Below, one piece after another: positions 52,453 to 63,475 of a DNA stretch of 64,000 nt. Position 1 is the stretch's first letter. Each line of letters starts with the position of its first letter. This DNA comes from Silene latifolia (Eukaryota; Streptophyta; Magnoliopsida; Caryophyllales; Caryophyllaceae). The DNA lies in contig NC_133536.1 of assembly GCF_048544455.1 (NCBI RefSeq), positions 171,946,325 through 172,010,324 on the forward strand. Reading direction: 5' to 3'. The notes beneath the pieces are model-generated. The model was not told the DNA's origin, did not search any database, and saw only the letters and a program-made list of their open reading frames with translations. The position numbers and the translations under genes are program-made.

Positions 52453-55282
52453 TCATGGGGGCATGTCCAAGGTGTTGTTGATGTTGCTCAACACCTTGAA
52501 GAAGTAGTCGAAGGCTTGTTCATTGTCATGATAAAGATCTTGAATAGACCTTTGCACTTGTTGGTCCTCATTGTGGTCTTGGGCCATAGCATTTCCAACA
52601 TAGGGATTGAACATCCCTTCAAACTCATCATCCCAAAGACCGCACACTTCGTCTACTTGGTCACTAAAAATGTCTTGAGTTGATGAAGACAACTCCTCTT
52701 CTTTCTTGTCTTGACCAACGAGGCCATCTTCATTGTTTGACTTGGGTGAGCTTTTCAAGATCTCTTTGTTGAAATTCCCTTGCTCTTTGAATGGAGCATC
52801 ATCCACTTTCTTTTTCCATTGAAATTCCAACTTCTTCCTTTCATCTTTCCAGCTATAGTGATCAACCATAAAGCATGGCTCATGTAATCTTGGAGCTCTC
52901 ATAGTCTTGTCGAGATTAAATGTGATAGTTTCATCTCCGACTTCAAGGGTGAGTTCTCCATGCTTAACATCAATCACCGCTCCCGCGGTATGCAAGAATA
53001 GCCTTCCTAAGATAATAGGAATGTTGGAGTCTTCCTCCATGTCAACAATAACGAAATCCACCGGGATAAAGAATTTTCCAATCCTTACGGGCACATCTTC
53101 CAATACCCCTAGAGGTATCTTTGTCGACCTATCCGCCATTTGAAGCGTGATATTAGTGCACTTAAGTTCTCCCATCCCTAGCCTCTTACTCACCGAATAT
53201 GGCATAACACTAACACTTGCCCCTAGGTCACATAGAGCTTTGTTGATCATAGTGTCACCAATAGTGCATGGGATGGAGAAACTTCCCGGATCCTTAAGTT
53301 TTGGAGGTGAACTCCCTTGGAGAATGGCACTACTTACTTTGGTGAAAGCAATAGTCTCAAGCTTCCGGATCGATTTCTTCTTTGTAAGGATATCTTTTAT
53401 GTACTTTGCATAGGCCGGAACGTGATTGATCAATTCCGTGAATGGAATTGAGACTTCTAAATTCTTGACAATCTCCATGAATTTTCCGAGTTGGTTATCA
53501 AACTTAGGCTTAGCTTGACGACTTTGAAAAGGAAGTCTAATAACAATGGGTTCCTTCTTTTTGGCCTTTTCTTCATTCTTCTTTGAAATTTCATGAGTGA
53601 GGGGTTCTTCTTCCTTAGAGTTTTGCACAACTCTTTCCTTGTCACTAGCCTCCACAATTTCATTCTCAACTTGCTTCTTTGACCCTTCATAGCTTGTTCC
53701 ACTTCTTAGGTGGATAGCACTAACTGATTCATGTCTTGGGGGATTACTTTGTGGTGGTAATTGTCCTTTTTGCCTTTGTGAGCTTGAAGATGCTAGTTGA
53801 GTCAATTGGGTTTCCAACATTTTTGTATGGGCTAGGATATTGTTGATGGTGATTTCTTTTGCTTGACTATCCTTTTGCATTTGAGTGAAGAATTCTTGTT
53901 GATTTTTTTGCATTTGAATGACCGCTTTTTTGACATCGAAACCTTGGTCATTTGATTGATTGTATGGAGTTTGATTTTGGTAACCTTGGTTTTGATTGAA
54001 AAAGGGTCTTTGATTTTGGTTTCTCATTGGAGGTGGGGTGTATGTTGAAGGATTTTGAACATTTTGGCTTTTATATGAGAGATTTGGATGAAACTTGGTG
54101 TTTTCATTGTAATAATTTGAATAAGGGGTACCACTTTTGTATGCTTGAAAAGCATTCACTTGCTCACTAGTTCCCCTACATTCACTTTGGTCATGTCCCA
54201 AAGTTCCACAATTCTCACATATTCCACTTGGAATTGATGAAGATGCCACCATGGCATTAACATGTTGCTTTGGAGATTTTGAGGCTTCTTCAAGTTTAGC
54301 CATAGCCTTTTCAAACTTCAAGTTAATGGTATCAATATGAGCACTAAGTTGAGCACCCAATTGAGTAATAGAGTCCACTTCATGCTTTCCTCCTCTAGTA
54401 GCCTTCCGAGGCCTACTATATTGTGAATTATGGACCGCCATTTCCTCAATCTTGTTCCAAGTTTGATTATCGTCAACTTCCGTGAACATACCATTTGATC
54501 CCATGTTGAGAATGTTTCGGGAGTTCATAAAGACCATTCCAAAATTGTTGTACCAAGAACCACTCGCTAAGTCCATGATGAGGACATGAGCGACAAGTTC
54601 CTTTGAATCGCTCCCAAGCTTCATACAAATATTCTTCGTCCCTTTGCTTAAAACTCGTGATTTGAGCTCTTAACATGTTAGTCTTCTCCGGAGGGTAGAA
54701 CTTTTCGTAGAAAGCTAGAGCCAATTTCTTCCAAGAGTCAATACCAAGAGTAGCTTTATCAAGGCTCTTCAACTATTGTTTCGCTATACTAATCAAAGAA
54801 AAAGGAAATAAGACCCATCGAATTTGGTCTTGAGTTACTCCGGTTTGTGAAATCGCATCATAATAATCACAAAAAGTCTCCATGTGAGAATGAGGGTCTT
54901 CACTAGGCATCCCCCCAAATTGGATTCTTTCGACTAATTGGATAAATGCGGATTTTGCAATGAAATTACCGGTCAAGTGTTGTGGTGTGCGAGTACCATT
55001 GGGTAGGTTCTCCTCGGTTGGTACGGAATGTGATGAAAATTTAGGCATTGTGGGTTGATTTTGTGGTTGGTTGTTTATTGGGTTATCCTCTCCCTCTCTT
55101 GCAAAAAGATTGATGAACTCAATAGTATTTGAATGAATATCTACAACCTTACTAATACCTCTCAAACTGTTTCTAGCAAGTCTTCTATTGGTTGTTAAAG
55201 TCCTTTCCATTTTGTGATCAATGGGTAAAAGGTTACCTTGTGATCTTCTAGACATGCAAAATATCAAACAACTCGAAAACAA
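52453..55282 (-). pseudogene. Gag-protease of the Athila-like element
   Basis: Gag opens near 55,282; its capsid part (FGGMPSEDPHSHMETFCDYY, then SWKKLALAFYEKFYPPEKTN and LYEAWERFKGTCRSCPHHGL) fits the plant retrotransposon gag family. A TAG at 54,773-54,775 stands where relatives have Trp, and one extra C near 54,515 shifts the frame. From there a 700-codon frame is open. A CCHC knuckle ICENCGTLGHDQSECRG (about 54,190) is followed by a Gln/Asn-rich stretch. The retropepsin has KALCDLGASVSVMPYSVSKR, with the DLGA active site usual in plant gypsy elements, and ends SNIPIILGRLFLHTAGAVI. A further 200 residues end in a natural-looking stop at 52,453, with no reverse transcriptase fused. Confidence 0.87.
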
Positions 55283-55372
55283 TTAGAACAAACCTTGAGG
55301 AGTTTTACTTCCCCAAGGCAAAGAAAGACACAACTAGTAACAATCAAAGAAAATCAAATCAAGTTAACACTG

Positions 55373-55389
55373 TCCCCGGCAACGGCCCA
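55373..55389 (-). promoter_or_regulatory. Primer-binding site (tRNA-Asp type) of the Athila-like element
   Basis: TCCCCGGCAACGGCCCA on the plus strand closely matches the 3' end of tRNA-Asp (TCCCCGGCAACGGCGCCA), so the minus-strand RNA can pair with it. It sits five bases inside the 5' LTR edge. Confidence 0.85.
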
Positions 55390-56212
55390 TTTTTTGGTCG
55401 GGACAATTTCGTTTTCGGTTACTTGTCGTTTGGAGCACCTAGACCAAAACAATATTTATAGCTTCACAAACAACTCTACTATTAGTAAAGAGGTAAGTAA
55501 AGGTCGGATCCCAAGGGACGGGTATTGATGTAGGATTTTTGATTGCAAGTAGTGGTGTCTAAGATTGTCACAATTTGGGTTTGAGGTAGAAGATCACTAA
55601 ACTAAATAACAATGTAAGTAAACAAGCAAGATGATTAAGATGAGATGTAAACAATTGATAAAAGGCACTAGGGTGTCATGTGTTCATAGGGGATTCATGG
55701 GATTTGATCATACAAACATGTTTTCAACTAGAAGCAAGCAATTATTGTTGTGATGGGATCGAGTTAGTGTATATCTTATAATCCGTAGGAAGGTTTGGGT
55801 CCCGGAGCCGAATCGATTAGATTGTACAACACCTACAAGTCGACTTAATCCTCCCTATCCAACAATATGCATGGTCTAATGATACTCGAGTTGGTTTATG
55901 TCTTACAAGTCTCATTGAAAAGATAAGTGATGGGTAAAAAATGCAAGGATTTATAGGCTCGCATTTCATCAAACATAACATGTGCATAAGTTGAAATCAC
56001 AACAAGCAAGCAAATTAATTATGAAAGCATATTAGATTAAGCTTGAATCAATCCCCATGTTGGTTTCCCCTAATTCCCCATTAACCCTAGTTAAGGAAAC
56101 TACTCACTCATTATCAAGTTTAACATGCAAGGTTGTCAATCATACTAACAAAGCAAAACATGATGAATAAATGAAGATGATTAACAATAATTAAAAAGGG
56201 ATTAAGAGAATT

Positions 56213-56222
56213 AAGAGAATTA
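56213..56222. repeat. Left target-site duplication of LINE-1
   Basis: AAGAGAATTA, repeated at 61,231-61,240 right after the LINE poly(A). It partly overlaps a local AAGAGAATT tandem, so the exact length is uncertain. Confidence 0.65.
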
Positions 56223-56356
56223 ACAATAACTATCCCTAATATTATTTTAAAATTGTTAAAACCTAGAGATGTTTAACCTAGAGATAGAAAGAGAAAGCAA
56301 CATTCGCCATCTCGAGGGTTTGCATTATCGACATATTTGCTTGATCTCTTGGTTCA

Positions 56357-57640
56357 ATGGCTAAGAAATCTAGTACACCCCTTAATGCTAAACATCATAA
56401 TACTACTAACAAATCTAATACATTAAGTATAATACAATCAGAAAAGGAGAATCTGCTAGGAAGGCTGAATGTTAAGGAAGGACAGAAACATAGAAATATT
56501 CATGACATCCATGGGATTAATCCTTTTCAATTGGAAGATTTCCTAGAGGAAGACATTGATGAAGAATCCGAGCCTGAAAAGGAGGAAGAAGATTAGGGTG
56601 AGCATGGAGAGTGGTTTCAAAGACATGGCAGAAAGATCATTCAAATGATTGATGAAGATCCTTCGGATCTCCTGCAATTAACAGATGAGGATGTCAAGGA
56701 TGAGTTATCTTACTGGCAACAAGCAGTATATGGTTTCATTGTAGGAGCAAATCCCCCTTGGCAAATTCTGGAGGGTTTCTTGAAGCGAATTTGGAGTAAG
56801 TACTCTATAGATAAAATATCTTTTTTACCAAATAGTGTGTTCTTGGCTAGATTCAAAACTGAGGAAATGAAGCAGGCTGTTTTAGCCAGTGGACACTTCT
56901 TATTCAACAATAAACCACTGGTTATTAAGGCTTGGAGGCCTGATATTGAACTAGAAAAGGAAAACATTAAAAATTTACCTGCATGGATAAGATTGAATGG
57001 CCTTCATTTGAAGTTCAGGGGCAATAGTCTTCCAAAAATAGCAAATCTGGTTGTTACCTATGTTAAAAGTGTTACAGCAACTGAACAAAAAACAAGACTA
57101 GGGTTTGCGAGAGTAATGATGGAGTTGAAGTTGGGTCAGAAATTTCCAGAAAAGATTAAATTTTTGGATGAAAAAAAGCAAGTGATCTATGTTCCTGTAG
57201 TTTATGAATGGAAACCAAGTGTTTGTACTAAGTGTAATCAGATAGGGCATGACCAAGATAAATGCAGGAAGCATAAAAGAAGTTCAGTTCAGCACAAAAG
57301 CAAGCAAATTTGAAAACCTGTTCAGAAGATACAACAGCCTGTTCAAAAGACACAGTAACCAGTAATTAAGCCTGTTGAAATCACTCCTAATCCTGAAAAT
57401 AAACAGCAACAAATTAGTATCACAACAACAGAGGAAGTAATAACTCCTATCATCAGACCTCTACAGTTGCATTCAAGGACTATGTCACCTGTCATGTTAA
57501 TAACAGCCTTTAGATAGGGAGTGGATGATATGAGCAAGAACACTCAACTATCTCCAAGTTATATGGAGGTGTTGAATGGTCAGGGCTCTTCAAAGGAGAG
57601 TGTGTGTGATGGTAGTGATCCCCCAAATCATAATCCATGA
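56357..57640 (+). pseudogene. LINE-1 ORF1 (DUF4283 / zinc-knuckle RNA-binding protein)
   Basis: The frame runs from ATG 56,357 to TGA 57,638-57,640. The N-terminus is polar with an acidic stretch (EEDIDEESEPEKEEED). After an in-frame TAG (56,594-56,596) comes the DUF4283 domain (ELSYWQQAVYGFIVGANPPW, KISFLPNSVFLARFKTEEMK, WRPDIELEKENIKNLPAWIR). A CCHC knuckle CTKCNQIGHDQDKCRKHKR lies near 57,225-57,280. Further stops are TGA 57,311, TAA 57,356 and TAG 57,515. The family binds LINE RNA in the nucleoprotein particle. The first ATG was chosen because the frame and leader fit, and ORF2 follows five bases after the stop. Confidence 0.85.
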
Positions 57641-57645
57641 TAAAT

Positions 57646-60600
57646 ATGGGTTTTTAGAATATGAGGGGGATAAATGGGGAGGCAAAGCAGAAGTTTGTAA
57701 ATAGATTTTTACATACTAATAATGTAGGAGTCTATGGTCTTATTGAAACAAAGATCAAAGCCGATAAAGTTCATAAAACTATGAGTAATGTTTTTAAGGA
57801 TTGGAGTATATCAACAAATAATGCTCAACATCAAGGGGGAAGAATTTGGGTCCTCCAGAAACCTCATATGGTGGATATACGTTTCCTGGAATACGATGCC
57901 CAATATATTCATATGCAGATCCTAGATAAAGTTGCTCAGGTTCACTTTCATTATACTATTGTGTATGCTTTCAATGGTGTGAGTGAGAGGGAACCTTTAT
58001 GGACCAACCTAAGGAGACTTGCCGGGGCTATAAATGGGCCATGGGCAGTTGGTGGGGATTTTAGTTGTGTTTTGTTTGATCATGAGAGGTTGGGTGGCAA
58101 GGTGAGTCATGCTGAGGCCGTTCCTTTTCATGATTGTTTGGATTCATGCCATTTGATTGACAATCAAGCTCTAGGAGCCTATTACACCTGGAGTAATAAG
58201 CAAACCCCAACATCCAGGAAGTATAGTAGGCTTGATAAATTCTTAGTTAATGCAGAATGGATGAGTACTTTTGCTCAGTTGTTTGCAAAGTTCTTACCTG
58301 AAGGATTATTTGATCACAACCCTTGTGTTGTTAGAAAAGATGACAGAGATAAGCAAAGGAATAGGCCCTTCAAGTATTTTAACACGTGGAGTTCGGCTCC
58401 ACAATTTCAAGCCACGGTCACAAAGGTTTTTGAAGGGACTAAAACGTACAAAGTTATCAAAAAAATGAAGGCCTTGAAGCCTAAATTGAAGGAAATCAAC
58501 AGATGCCTTTTCTCTGATGTTGAGAATGCGGATGACCTGGCCATGACTGAACTGCTTCAGCTCCAGAAACACTTAATAGATCATCCTACTGATCCCAATC
58601 TCTTAAAGCTAGAATATGAAGCTCATCAGAAAGCTAAAAGACTACAGCAAGCTAAAGGTGAGTATCTCAGGCAAAAAGCAAAGGCTCATTGGTTCATAGA
58701 GGGAGATACAAACAATGCATACTTTCATGGAATAATCAAGGCTAAGAGGAACAAAAATACTGTGCATGAGATCAGGGACCATAAAGATAGGTTGTACAAT
58801 GATGAGAAAGGCATCCAAACAGCTTTCTTGGAGTATTACCAGCTATTACTAAGGTCACACAGTCAGATAAGTCATATTATCACAAGCATCGTCAAACAAG
58901 GGGCCCTATGTACTGATCAGCATAAGCATAGTCTCATGGAACCAGTTACTAGACAATAAATTAAAGATATTATTTTTCAGATTCCCAATGACAAAGCGCA
59001 TGGTCCAGATGGCTTCTCAAGTAAGTTTTTCAAGGACACCTGGGATATAGTAGGAGGAGATGTTACATATGCTATTTTAGATTTTTTCCAATCAGGTACA
59101 TTGCTAAAACAGTTGAATGCTACTTTAATCACTCTGATCCTAAAGGTGAATAGGCCTACCACTGTTTTGCAATATAGACCCATAGCGTGCTGTAATGTCA
59201 TCTACAAATGCATTTCAAAGGTAATCTGCAATAGATTAGCAGGTATCCTCCCAGACCTAATCTCACAAAATCAGGGGGGTTTTATTCAGGGAAGGAGTAT
59301 TATGGAGAATATTCTAATATGCCAAGACATAATAAGACTTTATAATAGAGGAGTTGCATCTCCCAGATGCCTGTTTAAAATTGATCTACAGAAGGCCTAT
59401 GATACTGTGGAATAGGATTTTGTCTTTCAAATGCTTAAGGCCATGAACCTTCCTGATCAATTTATTGGATGGATAATGCAATGTGTAACTACTGCCACTT
59501 ATTCTTTGAGCTTGAATGGGGAAATGTTCGGTTTTTTTAAGTGCCAGAGGGGATTGAGACAGGGGGACCCTTTATCTCCTCTCCTATTCACAATATGTAT
59601 GGAATATTTATCCAGATTGTTGGCGTACACCACAGAGACTATGGGATTCAAATACCACCCCTTATGCAAACCTTTGAAGCTCACTCATCTGATGTTTGCA
59701 GACGATTTGTTGCTTTTCAGCAAAGGGGATGTCAAGTCTATTATGATTCTGCTGAAGTCTTTCTCTACCTTCTCATATGCAACAGGCCTGAAGCTAAGTA
59801 AGGGTAAGTCCAATGCCTACTTTAATGGGGTTAAAAATGATGTGAAAAATGTCATTCTGAAGATATCTGGGTTTATTGAAGGGATTTTGCCTTGTAAATA
59901 TTTAGGGGTTCCAATCAAGACATCCAGACTAAGTGCACATGATTGTAGACTGTTGATTGAGAAAATGGTGAGCAAAATAAGGGGTCTTGGTTCAAGAAAG
60001 CTATCATATGCAGGTAGACTAGTTTTAGTCAAGGTTGTGCTTAAAACATACCACAATTATTGGGCAACAATGTTTATCCTTCCAAATGGAATTATTTCTC
60101 GAATAGAAGCTATTTGTAGGAACTTTTTGTGGGATGGGGGAGCTGATTACATGAGATATACCCTGGTTACTTGGGAGAAAATCTTTAAGCCCAAAGTAGA
60201 GGGTGGTTTAGGCCTCAAAGATGACATCACTTGGAACAAGGCAGCTGTGGGTAAGCTTGTGTGATGGCTATACACTAAATCTGACCATTTATGGGTCAAA
60301 TGGGTGAATCACACTTACCTCAGGGGCAGTAATTTGCAAGATTATAGCCCACTAAGTGATACAAGCCGGTATTGGAGAAAGTTGTGGCAAGTTAAAACCC
60401 TACTGGATAGTCCTTACCAGTAGGAAATTTGGTTAAACCAGGAAGGGAAAGAATACACAATTGCGAAAGGGTATGAGTTCCTTAGATGCAAAGGCGACAA
60501 AGTTAACTGGGCAAAACTAGTTTGGAATAATTTGACAGTTCCAAAGCACAGTCTAGTGGCCTGGTTATATCAGCATAAAGCAATGAATACAAAAGAAAGA

Positions 60601-61017
60601 TTGCACAACATAGGGATAACAACAGATATTACCTGCTACATCTGTGAAGATGGGATTGAGAACACGAATCACCTCTTCTTTGAATGTGAATATAGTGACA
60701 GAGTTGTGTGTTGCATATAGAGATGGATTGGGGTTAACTTACCTCACAGTAGCATCCTTGATTGGAGATTGAAGATGAAAGGGGGCAAAAAGCACCAGGA
60801 GATGATTAATGCAATCATCAATGCGACGATCTATTGTATTTGGCGACAGAGAAATCTTTGCAAACACGAGGCTTAAGTACTCAGAGCTACTAAGCTTGCG
60901 GGTGTCATCCTTAAGGACATGAAAACTTGGTTCTCTAGCTTGATTCAACGGAAGATTGACATCGACAAGGATGAGATCAGGAAATTTTTCGGGGAAGACA
61001 TGAATCCTATTTTCTAG
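57646..61017 (+). pseudogene. LINE-1 ORF2 (endonuclease, reverse transcriptase, zf-RVT)
   Basis: One frame from ATG 57,646 to TAG 61,015-61,017. The APE-type endonuclease nicks target DNA: N(M)RGINGEAKQKF, GLIETKIKADK, WAVGGDFSCVLFDHERLGG, YYTWSNKQTPTSRKYSRLDK and LFDHNPCVV. The reverse transcriptase has [70 protein letters not shown] and the catalytic LTHLMFADDLLLFSKG. The zinc region has CYICEDGIENTNHLFFECEY. Stops within the frame are TAG 57,655; TAA 58,957; TAG 59,413; TGA 60,262; TAG 60,421; TAG 60,718; TAA 60,874. The length of about 1,120 codons is close to complete for plant L1. Confidence 0.92.
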
Positions 61018-61230
61018 GGTTCATGTGTGAAGCAGAAGACGATTTGATTTTGTTGTTGAGATTCAGGTAGGAATATGGTCTTGTTGTAGGATCGGTCTTG
61101 GACTGATGTCGGTTTCCTTTTGTTTTTGTCTATGCGATTTGATGAAGCCCATTAGAATAATGGACTGACCCAAATGCATTGTATGGTTACCTTTTTTCTT
61201 TGAATGAATTATTTACATTTCATAGAAAAA
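61018..61230 (+). other. LINE-1 3' untranslated region and A tail
   Basis: About 210 bases ending TTGAATGAATTATTTACATT and an A-rich tail. The end resembles that of LINE-2 only in general pattern. Confidence 0.7.
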
Positions 61231-62167
61231 AAGAGAATTATTCCTAATGATGATTCCAAAATAAAACAAAGAATAATAGAAGTACTTTATGATAGATGGA
61301 AGGTTGTCAATCTCCCAAAATAAACCCCAAATAATCTTCTATTACCCAAAATAAAAGATGAACAATAGAGAAATTAAGGAAATGTGATTTTTATTAATGC
61401 TTAATTAAAAGTTGATTACAAGATTAATATTGTATTAGAATAACATTAGAGTTTAATAAGAAGAACATAAATTATACTAAGGATTGATGATAATCTCATT
61501 AGTACAATGGGGTAATTATAGTGGGGATTAGGTACATAAATTAGGGTTACTAAGGGCTTAAATGACGATTAAGACCCTTAAGAAAAGTTGAGGAAATGCT
61601 CCTCTTAAGAAAAGATGCGAGTCTCCTTTTTGCTAGTCTTTCAGAAATATGCGCATCCCGAGTGGAACAGGGAGAAGACGTGCTGCACTGGACGACAATC
61701 CGAGTAGCCAAGGTGTCGGGACGAGCGGATTGTGGTGGTGGAAGGCGGGCGGACAGGAAGGTGGGACGCTCGGATTGTGCAGGTGTTGGTCGAGCGTCCC
61801 GAGGCTGCGACGGGCGGATTCTACACCAGCAAGCTTGTTCCTCTTTTCTTCTTTTCTTCTTCCAACAATCCTCAAGGATTTTGTCGGAGATGCAAGGATC
61901 TTCTACATCATTGCCCATCTACTACTTTATTTACATAGGCCTTCTAGTCTTGTCTTCACTTTGATGTTTGGTCATTAGATTCGATCAATTTAGCTCCATT
62001 TTGCCATGAAAATGCAAGGTTTGCACTCCTCTCCTACCAAGGACACAAAACCTCAAAGAATATGCAAATCAAAGGACTAAAGATAGTAAATGACCCAATT
62101 ATGCACTAAAAAGCATAGGAACAAGGCTAATTTGGGGACTAAATATGCTCAAATAATGGTCACATCA

Positions 62168-63364
62168 GTAATGAATAGAGAGAAGTCTGATATTTATTTT
62201 AATGGTATGAGTAATGAGGATAGCCAGTTTGTGTTGGGAATCTCAGGGTTCAAAGAGGGGAATTTCCCTTTCAGATATCTTGGCATTCCCATTTATTATA
62301 AGAGAATGGCAGTGGGGGACTGTTCCAGGCTTGTTGAGAGGGTGGTGATGAGAATACGTGGATGGGGAGCTAGAAAGCTCAGTTATGCAGGTCGACTTGT
62401 GCTTGTTCAGGCTGTGTTATCTCAACTGCACAGCTTTTGGTCTCGTATTTTTATCATTCCCATTACAGTGATGGATAGAATTGAGCTTATATGTAGGAAC
62501 TACCTATGGAGTGGATCTGAGGGTTTTCATAAAACATATCATGTGGCTTGGAATAAGGTGTGCACTGATAAGAAGGCTGGTGGGCTTGGTATTATAAATT
62601 GCAAGCTTTGGAATGTAGCAATGCTTGGCAAATATGTCTGGTGGCTAGCAGAGAAGGCCGATCACTTGTGGATTAGATGGGTGAATCACATGTACATTAA
62701 AGGTCATAACTGGCTAGATTATGTTTCTACTGCTAGCTCTAGCTGGACATGGAGGAAAATATGACAGGTCAAGGATCAATTCAAGGCTGCATACTTTAAT
62801 GGCCAGTGGAGTACTAATACAGGGAGATATACTATCTCTGTGGGGTACTCTTGGCTACAAGAAGATTAGGCTAAGGTTCCATGGCATCCAGTTATTTGGA
62901 ATAGACTCAACTTGCCCAATCACTCGTTTATTGGATGGCTAGCTATCCAAGGAAGGTTAATGACTTAAGATAGACTACTTCGTTTTGGCATTATTCAGAA
63001 TAGCATCTGTGAAATGTGTATGGATCAGCCTGAGGATAATACCCATCTGCTGTACCAGTGCAGGTTCAGAGGCTAATGCTGGACATTGCTTGCTGATTGG
63101 TTGGGTGTTGTTTTGCCTAGCACAGGGATATTAGAGTGGTGCTGCTCGTGGAGATGCAAGTCCCTAATGAAGAAGAAGATTATCATTACAGCTATTTTGG
63201 CCATGATTTATCAGATTTGGATGGCTCGCAATTTGTACAGGGTGGAGTGTCAGCTTCCTCTACCTTCCTATGTATTCAAGTCTGTGCAAAGTATTGTGCA
63301 GGGCAGAGGACAAAATTGGAATTGGACATCCAAGTATCAACGAATGACCTGGTCACCTTGGATG
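62168..63364 (+). pseudogene. LINE-2 ORF2 C-terminal half
   Basis: One frame throughout. It starts NREKSDIYFNGMSNEDSQ, then GNFPFRYLGIPIYYKRMAVG, WGARKLSYAGRLVLVQAVLS, DRIELICRNYLWSGSEGF and AGGLGIINCKLWNVAMLGKY, the region after the reverse-transcriptase active site. The zinc region reads ICEMCMDQPEDNTHLLYQC. Stops interrupt at about 62,762 (TGA), 62,866 (TAG), 62,966 (TAA) and 63,074 (TAA). The first three fit transition changes of Trp or Gln codons by comparison with LINE-1. It ends IWMARNLYRVECQLPLPSYV and a terminal stop after TWSPWM. Confidence 0.83.
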
Positions 63365-63475
63365 TAAAATTTATTTTGATTAGCTGATTGTCTTAGGGTT
63401 ACTATTGTATGCTTCTATTGGTGATAATGTACGACAAATCTTAATTATTTAATTTTCACATTTCACCAAAAAAAA
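62168..63475 (+). mobile_element. LINE-2: 3' part of an L1-type LINE
   Basis: Starts in mid reverse transcriptase right at the Athila-like LTR edge and ends with eight A near 63,468-63,475. The 5' part would have been on the other side of the Athila-like element but is gone, owing to the deletion further left. Related to, but distinct from, LINE-1. Confidence 0.85.

Larger units (their letters stand above)
56223..61230 (+). mobile_element. LINE-1: full-length L1-type LINE
   Basis: About 5,008 bp on the plus strand inside the Athila-like LTR, with a 5' leader, ORF1, ORF2, a 3' untranslated region and a short A tail (61,225-61,232), flanked by a 10-bp duplication. Both ORFs are continuous in one frame each from start to end and are interrupted only by stop codons (four in ORF1, seven in ORF2). 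Every stop is one C-to-T or G-to-A step from a Gln, Arg or Trp codon. No frameshift is seen. The copy is dead as it stands. Confidence 0.88.
47500..62167 (-). mobile_element. Athila-like gypsy element lacking RT, RNase H and integrase
   Basis: A minus-strand LTR element. Its 5' LTR is 55,395-62,167 (holding LINE-1), followed downward by a tRNA-Asp-type primer site (55,373-55,389), gag-protease (52,453-55,282), a repeat-rich spacer, an extra ORF of about 536 codons (49,796-51,406), an untranslated region, and 315 bp of 3' LTR (47,500-47,814) cut off by Copia-3. The LTRs match closely over the shared 315 bp. No reverse transcriptase, RNase H or integrase is present between protease and the extra ORF, so movement must have relied on other elements. 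The right end lies inside LINE-2. Confidence 0.87.
55395..62167 (-). repeat. 5' LTR of the Athila-like element, split by LINE-1
   Basis: The LTR consists of 55,395-56,222 and 61,241-62,167 (about 1,755 bp in all), with LINE-1 and one copy of its target duplication in between. The minus strand begins TGATGTGACC at 62,167 and ends ...CCGACCA at 55,395. The outer 315 bp match the 3' LTR remnant. The CGAGCG-type repeats recur at 61,720-61,825. Confidence 0.82.
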
